Positions 42,738-52,032 of a stretch of DNA of 64,000 nt are shown piece by piece. The notes under the pieces were generated by a model, which had not been told where the DNA came from, searched no databases, and worked only from the letters and a program-made list of their open reading frames with translations. The DNA lies in the NCBI GenBank assembly GCA_033283175.1, contig JAWMQM010000001.1, forward strand, positions 248,001 to 312,000, read 5' to 3'. Each line of letters starts with the position of its first letter. Position 1 is the first letter of the stretch. This DNA comes from Pseudomaricurvus sp033283175. GTDB lineage: Bacteria; Pseudomonadota; Gammaproteobacteria; Pseudomonadales; Cellvibrionaceae. Made by a program: the position numbers and the translations under genes.

Positions 42738-43982
42738 TTAAAAACTGCCCTGGAACCAGTTTTTTACCCGGCCCCACAAACTGTTTCCGCTTTCCACCTT
42801 GGCCGCATACTGCGGCTGTGCCTGCCCACTCATATACTGCTTGCGCGCATACTGCAGCAGGCCGACACCGGTGGCGTAGATCGGGTTATTGACTATGTCC
42901 GACAAACCACTGACATCCTGTGGTGTACCCAGACGTACCGGCATATGGAAGATCTCTTCCGCCAGCTCAATCACCCCTTCCATTTTTGACGTACCGCCGG
43001 TCAACACGATGCCGGCAGCACACAGGTCCTCAAAGCCACTGCGGCGCAATTCTGCCTGCACCAGCGTGAAGAGTTCGTCGTAACGTGGCTCCACCACTTC
43101 CGCCAGCGCCTGCCGCGACAGGTCGCGTGGCTGGCGATCACCCACACTGGGGACCTTGATGGTTTCGTCCGGCCCAGCCAGCTTGGCCAGCGCACAGGCG
43201 TACTTGATCTTGATCTCTTCGGCGTGCGGAGTCGGCGTGCGCAGGGCCATGGCGATATCGTTGGTCACCTGATCACCGGCGATGGGAATCACACCGGTAT
43301 GGCGGATCGCACCTTCGGTAAACACCGCGATATCGGTGGTGCCGCCGCCGATATCCACCATGCAGACGCCCAGCTCTTTCTCGTCATCGGTCAGCACCGA
43401 GTAACTGGAAGCCAGCTGCTCCAGGATCACGTCCTCCACTTCCAGTCCGCAGCGGCGAATACACTTCTCCACGTTCTGTGCCGCATTTACCGCACAGGTC
43501 ACCAGATGGACCTTTGCCTCCAATCGCACACCCGACATACCGAGGGGCTCTTTTACCCCCTCCTGGTCATCGATAATGAACTCCTGCGGCAGGATATGGA
43601 GAATCTTCTGGTCCGCAGGAATGGCGACGGCCTGCGCTGCGTCTATTACCCGCTCCAGATCCTGGCTGAACACTTCGCGATCCTTGATCGCCACTATGCC
43701 GTGGGAATTGAGGCTGCGAATGTGGCTGCCTGCAATACCCGCGTAGACGGAGTGGATCTGGCAACCGGCCATCAGCTCCGCCTCTTCCACCGCGCGCTGG
43801 ATGGACTGCACAGTCGACTCGATATTAACCACCACACCTTTTTTCAGACCGGTGGAGCGGTGCGAGCCAATCCCGACAATCTCCAGGTCACCATCCGGTG
43901 ACAACTCCCCCACAATGGCGACCACCTTGGATGTACCGATATCCAGGCCGACCACCATGCGACTTTCATGTGACTGCGCCAT
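42738..43982 (-). CDS. ftsA: Cell division protein FtsA
   Basis: Actin-like ATPase that tethers FtsZ to the membrane and recruits later division proteins. At 414 aa it has the phosphate-1 motif VGLDIGTSKVVAIV, the 1C domain, CMVDIGGGTTDIAVF (phosphate 2), IVLTGGTSKMEGV (adenosine) and a C-terminal amphipathic helix LWGRVKNWFQGSF for membrane binding. Between ftsQ and ftsZ as usual. Confidence 0.97.
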   Translation of the reverse strand: MAQSHESRMVVGLDIGTSKVVAIVGELSPDGDLEIVGIGSHRSTGLKKGVVVNIESTVQSIQRAVEEAELMAGCQIHSVYAGIAGSHIRSLNSHGIVAIKDREVFSQDLERVIDAAQAVAIPADQKILHILPQEFIIDDQEGVKEPLGMSGVRLEAKVHLVTCAVNAAQNVEKCIRRCGLEVEDVILEQLASSYSVLTDDEKELGVCMVDIGGGTTDIAVFTEGAIRHTGVIPIAGDQVTNDIAMALRTPTPHAEEIKIKYACALAKLAGPDETIKVPSVGDRQPRDLSRQALAEVVEPRYDELFTLVQAELRRSGFEDLCAAGIVLTGGTSKMEGVIELAEEIFHMPVRLGTPQDVSGLSDIVNNPIYATGVGLLQYARKQYMSGQAQPQYAAKVESGNSLWGRVKNWFQGSF

Positions 43983-44036
43983 TCCGCACCCTCGCTGTCA
44001 GGCCGTTAGCATAGCCTTCTGTGTTGTTCATCCTTT

Positions 44037-44846
44037 TTATCCCCGTACGCCGACCGCAGCATCAGACTGCCAACCGACGGCCACTCCATTGGTATAACGC
44101 AAATCAATACTGGCAACGTCTGCCCAGCGTACCCGCAACTGCGAGTTGTAGATCTTCAGCAGTCGCTTGACACGGTCGAGCATCTGATCACGGCCGATGC
44201 GTACCGGCACCTGATCGTTTATTTCCATGGCCCAGCTGCCGGTGGCGTCCCGACGCAGGGCGCCCAGCTGCAAACCTGCCTCGCCCAGCAGCTTTGCCAG
44301 GGTGTAATAACTGGCCATCACTTCCTGCTCACTGCCGGTGACCCCGCTGAGGCGCGGCAAACCGGTCAGCAAATCCTCGGGCACAGTGCCCTCCTGCAAG
44401 CGGATCAGCTCGCCGCGCTGGTTGAGCGCATCGCTCTCGCCCCAGCGCGCAATGGGCCGGTGCTCAGTTACCGTAATTGCCAGCTGATCCGGCCAGCGAC
44501 GGGTGACCAACACCTGATCCACCCAGGGATCCTGCTCCAGTCTCTCGCGAATGGCATTGAGGTCCAGCTTCATAAAGCTGTTGCCCATAGCCTGATACAC
44601 ACGCTCGGCCAGCTCTTCACGGGAGACCCGCAGGAACTCGCCGTTGATCTGCACGCTTTGCACCGGTCTTTGCAGTTGTTGCTGAAACCAGAGCGATACG
44701 CCGTAACCGACAGCGCACACCAGTGCCAATGAACCTGTCCAGCGCATCAACCGCAGCAACCATCCGGCGCGCGTCAACAATCCCGGCTTTTGCTGCTGCC
44801 GGGTGGCGCCACGAATGGCTTTGTTGACACGTTCCTGAGTTGCCAT
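44037..44846 (-). CDS. ftsQ: Cell division protein FtsQ
   Basis: Bitopic inner-membrane protein of 269 aa that joins FtsB and FtsL in the divisome. One membrane helix (residues about 34-52) follows a basic cytoplasmic tail. Then comes a POTRA domain starting VQSVQINGEFLRVSREEL and the FtsQ/DivIB domain with ARWGESDALNQRGELI. It sits 3 bp after ddlB. The C-terminal residues are weakly conserved, as in the family. Confidence 0.94.
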   Translation of the reverse strand: MATQERVNKAIRGATRQQQKPGLLTRAGWLLRLMRWTGSLALVCAVGYGVSLWFQQQLQRPVQSVQINGEFLRVSREELAERVYQAMGNSFMKLDLNAIRERLEQDPWVDQVLVTRRWPDQLAITVTEHRPIARWGESDALNQRGELIRLQEGTVPEDLLTGLPRLSGVTGSEQEVMASYYTLAKLLGEAGLQLGALRRDATGSWAMEINDQVPVRIGRDQMLDRVKRLLKIYNSQLRVRWADVASIDLRYTNGVAVGWQSDAAVGVRG

Positions 44847-44849
44847 CGG

Positions 44850-45779
44850 TCAGTGGTTCTCCGCAATCGTCTGCTGCAGGATATTCAGCACCAGCTGTTC
44901 AAACGACAGGCCATGGGCTCGCGCCGCCATGGGCACCAGACTGTGATCCGTCATACCCGGCACGGTGTTTACTTCCAGGGTGTAGAAGTTGCCGGCGGCA
45001 TCCGCCATCACATCTACCCGTCCCCAGCCGGCACAACCCAACGCGTCAAACGCATCCACCGCCAGCGCTTTCAGCCGTATCTCATCTTCCGCACCCAGGC
45101 CACAGGGGCACAGGTAGCGGGTATCATTGGCCAGGTACTTGGCGTTGTAATCGTAGAACTGATGATCCGTCTCCAGGCGGATGGGCGGCAGTGCCACACC
45201 GTTTAGTACCGCTACCGTGTACTCCGCACCTTCAATAACCTGCTCCGCAAACACCGAACGGTCATACTGAATAGCGTTGCTGTAAGCGCTGTCCAGCTGC
45301 TCACGACTGGCCACCTTGGACATGCCGATGCTGGAGCCCTCATGGGCAGGCTTCACCATCAACTGGCAGCCAATCTCGGCCACAACCTGGTCCAGGTTGT
45401 CGGCGGTCAGCATGCGATACTCGGGAGTGCTGATACCCGCCGCAGAAAAGATCTGCTTGCTGCGCCACTTGTCCATGGCGATGGAGGAGGCCTGCACGCC
45501 GCTGCCGGTATAAGGCAGCCCCAGGAATTCCAGCAACGCCTGCATACGACCGTCTTCGCCACCGGGCCCGTGCAGGGCAATGAAGACGCGATCGATCTTC
45601 TCCTGTTGCAGGCGGGACACTATGTCAGCACCCACATCAATCAGAAACGCGTCCACACCTTCGGACTGCAGCGCGGCACAAACCGCAGCACCGCTCTTCA
45701 GCGAGACTTCACGCTCAGCCGACTGGCCACCGTAGAGTACGGCGACGCGACCAAATGCTTGTGTGTCTATATCAGTCAT
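44850..45779 (-). CDS. ddlB: D-alanine--D-alanine ligase B
   Basis: ATP-grasp enzyme making D-Ala-D-Ala for the peptidoglycan pentapeptide. At 309 aa its blocks are VAVLYGGQSAEREVSL, LHGPGGEDG, KPAHEGSSIGM, and the metal/ATP site LEVNTVPGMTDHSLVP. The start is taken at ATG 45779, matching the family N-terminus; an in-frame GTG at 45797 has a slightly better spaced AGGGA and cannot be excluded. It lies between murC and ftsQ. Confidence 0.96.
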   Translation of the reverse strand: MTDIDTQAFGRVAVLYGGQSAEREVSLKSGAAVCAALQSEGVDAFLIDVGADIVSRLQQEKIDRVFIALHGPGGEDGRMQALLEFLGLPYTGSGVQASSIAMDKWRSKQIFSAAGISTPEYRMLTADNLDQVVAEIGCQLMVKPAHEGSSIGMSKVASREQLDSAYSNAIQYDRSVFAEQVIEGAEYTVAVLNGVALPPIRLETDHQFYDYNAKYLANDTRYLCPCGLGAEDEIRLKALAVDAFDALGCAGWGRVDVMADAAGNFYTLEVNTVPGMTDHSLVPMAARAHGLSFEQLVLNILQQTIAENH

Positions 45780-45823
45780 CGTCTTAACTGCTCTCACTTT
45801 TCCCTGGGATAAACTACCGGGGT

Positions 45824-47245
45824 TTACTTCAATTGGCGTTTTGCCAGCTCCACCGCCAGCATGCCCACGTTACCGGCGCCCTGGGTGACCACGATATCGC
45901 CCGGCTCTACCAGGTCGGCAATAATCTCCGGCACTCCGTCGATACCCTCAACAAAAATCGGGTCCAGCTGCCCGCGATTGCGAATGGTGCGGCACAGGTG
46001 GCGACTGTCGGCACCGGCAATCGGTTCTTCACCGGCGCTGTAGACTTCCAGCAATACCAGTGCATCCACCGAGGACAGGACCTCTACAAAATCCTCGTAC
46101 AGATCGCGGGTACGGGTGTACCGGTGCGGCTGATAAACCATCAGCAAGCGACGCTCCGGCCAACCGTCACGAATCGCGGCAATCGTGGCTGCCACCTCGC
46201 GGGGATGATGACCGTAGTCATCCACCAGCATGGCGCTGCCGTCATTCACATCGAAGTTGCCATACACCTGGAAGCGTCGACCGACCCCCTGGAACTGCTG
46301 CAGACCTTGTTGGATAGCAGCATCATCAATGCCCTCGTCAGTGGCCACGGCAATGGTCGCCAGCGCGTTGAGCACATTGTGCCGGCCGGGCATATTCACA
46401 GTGACCGCCAGGTCCGGCAGACCGTCGGGGCGACGCGCCACAAAGCTGGTGCTGAGGGTGCTCTGGGTGACATCCACCGCGCGGTAGTCGTTCTCTTCGT
46501 CAAAACCGTAGGTCAGGATGGGGCGGGAGACATCCGGCATGATCTCCTGAACCACCGGATCGTCGCCGCACAGTACCGCCAGGCCGTAGAACGGCAGGTT
46601 GTGCAAAAACTCGATGAAGGTCTTTTTTACGTTGGCGAAGTCGCCGCCATAGGTGTCCATATGGTCGGCGTCGATATTGGTAACCACCGCCACCATGGGC
46701 TGCAGGTGCAGGAAGGAGGCATCGCTCTCGTCCGCTTCTGCCACCAGGTAGCGACTGGCTCCCAGCTGGGCGTTGGCACCGGCACTGTTAAGCAGGCCGC
46801 CAATCACAAAGGTGGGATCACGATCACCGGCCGCCAGCACGGACGCCAGCAGGCTGGTGGTGGTGGTTTTGCCGTGGGTACCGGCAACCGCAATACCGTG
46901 GCGATAGCGCATCAGCTCGCCCAGCATTTCGGCGCGGCGTACCACAGGGATACGACGCTCCCTGGCACCCAGCATTTCCGGATTGCGCTCATCCACCGCC
47001 GAGGAGTTCACCACCACATCCACCTCTTCCACGTTACTCTCGTGGTGGCCGATAAAGATGGTGGCGCCTTTGTCCTGCAGGCGCTGGGTCACGCTCGACT
47101 CACGCAAGTCGGAGCCTGAAATCTTGTAGCCCTGGTTCAGCAGCACTTCAGCGATTCCGCTCATACCCGCGCCGCCAATACCGATAAAGTGGATACGCTT
47201 AATCCGGCGCATCTCGGGGATGGTAATAATGTGCTTATTCACCAT
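45824..47245 (-). CDS. murC: UDP-N-acetylmuramate--L-alanine ligase
   Basis: First of the Mur ligases: adds L-Ala to UDP-MurNAc with ATP. It has 473 aa, with N-terminal IHFIGIGGAGMSGIAEVL, P-loop AGTHGKTTTTS, DESDASFL, and the C-terminal YQPHRYTRTRDL motif. The start lies inside the murG stop region (11-bp overlap). Cytoplasmic. Position murG-murC-ddlB is canonical for the dcw cluster. Confidence 0.98.
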   Translation of the reverse strand: MVNKHIITIPEMRRIKRIHFIGIGGAGMSGIAEVLLNQGYKISGSDLRESSVTQRLQDKGATIFIGHHESNVEEVDVVVNSSAVDERNPEMLGARERRIPVVRRAEMLGELMRYRHGIAVAGTHGKTTTTSLLASVLAAGDRDPTFVIGGLLNSAGANAQLGASRYLVAEADESDASFLHLQPMVAVVTNIDADHMDTYGGDFANVKKTFIEFLHNLPFYGLAVLCGDDPVVQEIMPDVSRPILTYGFDEENDYRAVDVTQSTLSTSFVARRPDGLPDLAVTVNMPGRHNVLNALATIAVATDEGIDDAAIQQGLQQFQGVGRRFQVYGNFDVNDGSAMLVDDYGHHPREVAATIAAIRDGWPERRLLMVYQPHRYTRTRDLYEDFVEVLSSVDALVLLEVYSAGEEPIAGADSRHLCRTIRNRGQLDPIFVEGIDGVPEIIADLVEPGDIVVTQGAGNVGMLAVELAKRQLK

Positions 47246-48329
47246 GGTTCTTCTCCTGCTTGCGACTCACTACCTGCTGGCAGTAGTCGGCGACATCACT
47301 GGCAGCGTTTGGCATTGCCAGTGCTTTGGCGTTGCGGCCCATGGTCTGCAACTGTTGACGATCTTTACTCACACTGACAATAAACTCTGCCAGCTTCTCT
47401 TTGTTCATATCGCTCTGCGGCATCAGCACACCGGCGCTGTTGTTTACCAGCCACTCGGCATTGCGGGTCTGGTGGTCATCAATGGCAAACGGGAACGGCA
47501 CCAGCAGTGCGCCGCGTCCTGCCAGGGTCAGCTCGGAAACTGTCAGGGCACCGGAGCGGCAGATCACCACATCGGCCCACTCGTAGGCTGCTGCCATATC
47601 TTCAATAAAGGCTTCCACCTGTGCCTCGACTCCCGCCTGTCGGTAAGCCTCTTCGGTCACCGCAATGTGACGCTTGCCGGTCTGGTGACGTACCATTGGG
47701 CGCTCGTCGGCGGGCAGCTGCGCCAGCGCCGCCGGCACTGTCTGGTTCAGCGCCAGGGCTCCGAGACTGCCACCCAACACCAGCAAATGCATGGGGCGCT
47801 CGGCACCACACTCCAGCTCCCGGACACCGGCAATTTCCGGGCGCACCGGATTACCAACATGTACCGCTTCCGGCAGGCAGCCGGGGAATGCTTCCAGCAC
47901 CACATTGGCCACTTTCGAGAGCCAACGGTTGGTGGTACCGGCTACCGCATTCTGCTCGTGGATCACCAGCGGTTTACCCAGCAAACGGGCGGCAATACCG
48001 CCGGGGCCGGATGCGAAACCACCCAATCCCAATACAGCATCAGCGCCACTGGTGCGGATAACCTGCATCGCCTGCCAGACCGCACCGAGCAGTAGGAAGG
48101 GTGCTTTCACCAGAGTCAGCAAACCCTTGCCGCGCACACCTTCAATAGTTAGGCAGTGCAGCTGGATATCGGCCGCCGGCACCAGCTCAGCTTCGATTCC
48201 CCGCGCCGTGCCCAGCCACTCGACGGCCGCACCGCGTGCTTGCAGTTCGGCAGCAACCGACAGCGCCGGGAATACATGCCCGCCAGTACCACCGGCCATT
48301 ACGATAATTTTACGATGCTGGAGTTCCAT
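47235..48329 (-). CDS. murG: Lipid II synthase MurG (GlcNAc transferase)
   Basis: GT28 enzyme that adds GlcNAc to lipid I at the inner face of the membrane. 364 aa with the first glycine loop MAGGTGGHVFPALSVA, the second GLGGFASGPG, HEQNAVAGTTNR, and LVLGGSLGALALNQ. The donor site has ICRSGALTVSELTLAGRG. Start overlaps the ftsW stop (ATGA). Confidence 0.98.
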   Translation of the reverse strand: MELQHRKIIVMAGGTGGHVFPALSVAAELQARGAAVEWLGTARGIEAELVPAADIQLHCLTIEGVRGKGLLTLVKAPFLLLGAVWQAMQVIRTSGADAVLGLGGFASGPGGIAARLLGKPLVIHEQNAVAGTTNRWLSKVANVVLEAFPGCLPEAVHVGNPVRPEIAGVRELECGAERPMHLLVLGGSLGALALNQTVPAALAQLPADERPMVRHQTGKRHIAVTEEAYRQAGVEAQVEAFIEDMAAAYEWADVVICRSGALTVSELTLAGRGALLVPFPFAIDDHQTRNAEWLVNNSAGVLMPQSDMNKEKLAEFIVSVSKDRQQLQTMGRNAKALAMPNAASDVADYCQQVVSRKQEKNHGE

Positions 48330-49570
48330 CAGGCGGCCTCCACCACGTCAGTGAGCAACGGCGTGCGGCGGCTGCCACGAGCACTGCGCGCCGCCTTATC
48401 CGCGCGCGCCAGCGCTTGCTGTTGCGCTTTGGCGGTGCTGGTATGCAGGTCGTAGTCGGCACGCATGACCAAACCAACCAACATCATGGTAACCAGCAGG
48501 CTACTGCCGCCGTAGCTGATAAAGGGCATGGTCAGCCCCTTGGTGGGCAGCAGGCCAGAGGCAACACCCAGGTTAATAAAGGCCTGCGCAGCGAACATCA
48601 CTGCCACACCAAAGGTGGCGAAGCTGATGTAGTTCGCTCCTTGCTTCATGGCGCGCTGGGAAATATTGAGCACACAGATCACCATGCCAATAAAGACTGC
48701 CAGAATGCAGGCCACGCCCAGCAGGCCGAACTCTTCGGCAACGATGGCAAAAATAAAATCGGTATGCGCCTCGGGTAGGTAGAAGAGCTTCTGCACACTG
48801 TTACCCAAGCCCTGTCCCAGCCACTCGCCGCGCCCAAACGCAATCAGCGACTGGGTCAGCTGATAGCCGCTGTTGTATTGATCGGCCCACGGGTCGAGAA
48901 AGGTGATCAGGCGCTGCATGCGATAAGGCGACAGGATCGCAATCAGACCAAGGCCGCCAATAGCGCCAACAACCAGCAACAGGAATTGCCACATTCTCAC
49001 ACCGGCGACAAACAGCATGGCCATCACTGTACCCGCCAACACGACCGACGCACCAAAGTCCGGCTCCAGCAACAGCAGGAAGACCAGCAGCGCCAGTGTC
49101 AGCAACGGCTTCAACACACCGCGCCAATCTGCCAGCATTTCTGCGCCGCGGCGGGAGAGGAAACTGGCATAAAAGATAATGGCGCAGAACTTGACCACTT
49201 CGGAGGCCTGCAGTGCCAAAGGACCCAGCTGCAGCCAACGCTGACTGCCGTTGACCTTACGGCCGATGCCCGGGATCAGCACCAGTGTCAGTAACAGCAG
49301 CGCAGCGATCAGGAACAGGCCGCCGTGCTTCTCCCACACACTCACGGGCACCATCGCAATCAACAATGCGGCACTCAGCCCCATGGTCCAGTAGGTGGCG
49401 TAACGCCTGGCAAAGAACCAGCTGTCACCGTAGTAAGCCTCGGCATGAGCCATGGACGCAGAAGTCACCATCACCAGGCCAAAGGAGGACAGCACCATGA
49501 CCCACAACAGCAGGTGCCAGTTCACCGCTTCGTGATTTAAGTGTGGCCTGCTAAAGGAGAGGCGCTTCAT
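48329..49570 (-). CDS. ftsW: Septal peptidoglycan glycosyltransferase FtsW (SEDS family)
   Basis: Polytopic SEDS protein of 413 aa with about ten membrane segments; polymerises lipid II at the septum with FtsI. It has the family signature region GLTMPFISYGGSSLL and LLLEPDFGASVV, plus GLGNSVQKLFYLPEAHTDFIFA in the large periplasmic loop (Glu and Asp used in catalysis). Both ends overlap neighbours by ATGA (murD upstream, murG downstream). Confidence 0.97.
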   Translation of the reverse strand: MKRLSFSRPHLNHEAVNWHLLLWVMVLSSFGLVMVTSASMAHAEAYYGDSWFFARRYATYWTMGLSAALLIAMVPVSVWEKHGGLFLIAALLLLTLVLIPGIGRKVNGSQRWLQLGPLALQASEVVKFCAIIFYASFLSRRGAEMLADWRGVLKPLLTLALLVFLLLLEPDFGASVVLAGTVMAMLFVAGVRMWQFLLLVVGAIGGLGLIAILSPYRMQRLITFLDPWADQYNSGYQLTQSLIAFGRGEWLGQGLGNSVQKLFYLPEAHTDFIFAIVAEEFGLLGVACILAVFIGMVICVLNISQRAMKQGANYISFATFGVAVMFAAQAFINLGVASGLLPTKGLTMPFISYGGSSLLVTMMLVGLVMRADYDLHTSTAKAQQQALARADKAARSARGSRRTPLLTDVVEAA

Positions 49571-50916
49571 CCGAGCACCTCCTTCACCGCCGCCACAAAT
49601 TGGCGACCGCGGTCATCATAACCACTGAACATGTCGAAACTGGCACAGGCGGGAGAGAGCAATACACAGTCGCCAGACTGCGCCAGCTGCGCCGCCTGCT
49701 GCACCGCGGCAGTCATGGAATCAGCGTGTTGCAGAGTACAGATGCCTTCGAAAACCGCAGCGATTTTGTCAGCATCTTCACCAATCAGTACCAGCGCCCG
49801 CAGCTGTCCGGCAGCCTGCGCCAACGGCGCAAAGTCTGCACCTTTACCCACACCACCGGCGATCAGCACGATGCGGCCCTGCTCTGACGCCAGCCCCTGC
49901 AGTGCTGCCAGGGTGGCACCCACATTGGTACCTTTGGAATCGTTGTACCAGGTGATGCCATCCCGCTCCGCCACCCACTCGCAGCGGTGCGGCAGGCCGG
50001 CAAAGTGACGCAGGGTCTCCAGCATTGGCTCCATACTGAGGCCGGCGGCTTTACCCAGTGCCAGGGACGCGAGGGCATTGGCCAGGTTGTGACGACCAGG
50101 CAGGCGCACTTCGCTGGCCGGCATCAGGTCAATAAATTCGTAGGCCAGCATCTCGATGCCGTTCACGGTCCGCAAACCAAAACCGTGACGATCAGGCGCA
50201 TTGAGACCGAAACTGTAAAGCTGTACCCCTTCCGCCAGCGGTGGTGCAGTAAGCGGGTCCTGGCGATTGATCACCACCGCGCGGGCACCAAAGTAGACCC
50301 GCTGCTTGGCCTGATGGTAGTGCGCCAGTGAATCGTAGCGATCCATGTGGTCTTCGCTGACGTTAAGCACGGTTGCCACTTCGGCGCCGAGTCGGGCAAT
50401 GGTCTCCAGCTGAAAACTGGAGAGTTCCAGCACATAGAGCTCCGCCTGCGGCTCCAGCAACAGGTCCAGTACCGGCACACCGATGTTGCCGCCAACCAGC
50501 GCCCGCTTGCCACAGGCTTTGGCCATCTCGCCCACCAGGGTGGTCACGGTACTCTTGGCGTTGGAGCCGGTAATGGCGATCACCGGGGCGGAAATCTCGC
50601 GCATGAACAGTTCGATGTCGCCCAGCACCGGGATACCCGCAGCCGCAGCCGCGCGAATCGCCGGATGGGCAATGGCCACACCGGGACTGACAATAATCTC
50701 GCTGGCGGCCAGCAGTGTACTTTCCTGCAGCTCGCCCAACTCCCTGGGGACGGAGGGAAACTCCACCTCAATCTCGGCCAGAGTGGGCGGCAGCTCCCGG
50801 GTATCCAACCAGACAAAGGCGCGCCCCTCGCGGGTCAAATAACGGGCAGCAGAACGACCGGTCACTCCCATACCGATCAGCACTGCCACGTTACTTTTTG
50901 CGATCAACTCTGCCAC
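49567..50916 (-). CDS. murD: UDP-N-acetylmuramoyl-L-alanine--D-glutamate ligase
   Basis: Adds D-Glu to UDP-MurNAc-L-Ala. 449 aa; the P-loop is AITGSNAKSTVTTL, the Ala replacing the usual Gly as in Pseudomonas MurD. Other blocks: LELSSFQLETI, LNVSEDHMDRY, LPGRHNLANALA, WYNDSKGTNVGATLAAL, LLSPACASFDMF. Between mraY and ftsW. Confidence 0.97.
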   Translation of the reverse strand: MAELIAKSNVAVLIGMGVTGRSAARYLTREGRAFVWLDTRELPPTLAEIEVEFPSVPRELGELQESTLLAASEIIVSPGVAIAHPAIRAAAAAGIPVLGDIELFMREISAPVIAITGSNAKSTVTTLVGEMAKACGKRALVGGNIGVPVLDLLLEPQAELYVLELSSFQLETIARLGAEVATVLNVSEDHMDRYDSLAHYHQAKQRVYFGARAVVINRQDPLTAPPLAEGVQLYSFGLNAPDRHGFGLRTVNGIEMLAYEFIDLMPASEVRLPGRHNLANALASLALGKAAGLSMEPMLETLRHFAGLPHRCEWVAERDGITWYNDSKGTNVGATLAALQGLASEQGRIVLIAGGVGKGADFAPLAQAAGQLRALVLIGEDADKIAAVFEGICTLQHADSMTAAVQQAAQLAQSGDCVLLSPACASFDMFSGYDDRGRQFVAAVKEVLG

Positions 50917-50947
50917 TGGCGGATTCCCTTAACCCAGGTTCGTATGC

Positions 50948-52030
50948 TTAACGCAGTTTCAGTGTCGCCAGGCCAAACAGCACCAGCATCACTGTGATAA
51001 TCCAGAAACGCACAATCACGCGCGGCTCCGGCCAGCCTTTCAATTCAAAATGGTGGTGCAGCGGCGCCATGCGGAAAATGCGGCGACCGGTAAGCTTGAA
51101 TGAGCCCACCTGCAGGATTACCGAGACGGTCTCCATCACGAAGACACCACCCATGATGAAGAACACGATTTCGTGGCGCACGATAACGGCGATGACACCG
51201 AGGGCTGCACCAAGCGCCAGGGCGCCCACATCACCCATGAAGACCTGGGCGGGATAGGTGTTGAACCACAAGAAGCCCAGTCCGGCGCCACCCAAGGCGG
51301 CACAGAAGACAACCAGCTCGCCGGCGCCCTGTACGTAGGGGATATGCAGGTACTGGGCGAACTCCGAGTGCCCGGCCAGGTAGGCGATAATGCCCAGGGC
51401 ACCACCTACCATCACCGACGGCATAATGGCCAGACCGTCCAGGCCATCGGTGAGGTTCACCGCGTTGCTGGAGCCGACAATAACGAAGTAGGTCAGTACG
51501 ATGTAGAAAATGCCCAGGTCCAGTGCCACGCTTTTAAAGAAGGGCACAATCAGCTGGGTCTCGGACGGACTGGCAGCGGTGTAGAACAGGAACAGCGCGG
51601 CACCCAGACCGGCTACCGATTGCCAGAAGTATTTCCAGCGCGCGGGTAAGCCACGGCTGTTGGATTCCACCACCTTGCGGTAGTCATCCACCCAGCCCAC
51701 CAGACCAAATATGGAAGTCACAATCAGCACTACCCACACGTAGCGGTTGCTGAGGTCCGACCAGAGCAAGGCGCTGACAAAAATAGCCGCCAGAATCAGG
51801 GTGCCACCCATGGTGGGGGTACCGGACTTGCTCAGGTGCGACTGGGGTCCATCGTCCCGTACCGACTGGCCGATCTGCAGGTAATTAAGACGGCGGATCA
51901 TCCACGGCCCCAGCAGCAGGGAGATACCCAGTGCGGTGAGCACACCCAGAATGGCGCGCAGCGTCAGGTACTGGAATACCGCAAAATGGGATGAATACTG
52001 CTGCAAGTGTTCTGCAAGCCACAAAAGCAT
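50948..52030 (-). CDS. mraY: Phospho-N-acetylmuramoyl-pentapeptide transferase MraY
   Basis: Integral membrane enzyme (360 aa, ten membrane segments) that makes lipid I from UDP-MurNAc-pentapeptide and undecaprenyl phosphate. Signature segments: KSGTPTMGG, GWVDDYRKV with the Asp pair, NAVNLTDGLDGLAI, VFMGDVGALALG and the C-terminal APLHHHFELKGWPE. It is 2 bp downstream of murF. Confidence 0.98.
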   Translation of the reverse strand: MLLWLAEHLQQYSSHFAVFQYLTLRAILGVLTALGISLLLGPWMIRRLNYLQIGQSVRDDGPQSHLSKSGTPTMGGTLILAAIFVSALLWSDLSNRYVWVVLIVTSIFGLVGWVDDYRKVVESNSRGLPARWKYFWQSVAGLGAALFLFYTAASPSETQLIVPFFKSVALDLGIFYIVLTYFVIVGSSNAVNLTDGLDGLAIMPSVMVGGALGIIAYLAGHSEFAQYLHIPYVQGAGELVVFCAALGGAGLGFLWFNTYPAQVFMGDVGALALGAALGVIAVIVRHEIVFFIMGGVFVMETVSVILQVGSFKLTGRRIFRMAPLHHHFELKGWPEPRVIVRFWIITVMLVLFGLATLKLR

Positions 52031-52032
52031 TG

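Noticed and set aside
41444..42892. Plus-strand open frame of 482 codons
   Set aside because: Antisense to ftsZ and spilling into the ftsA end; no protein-family features.
45833..47119. Plus-strand open frame of 428 codons
   Set aside because: Antisense to murC; same composition bias.
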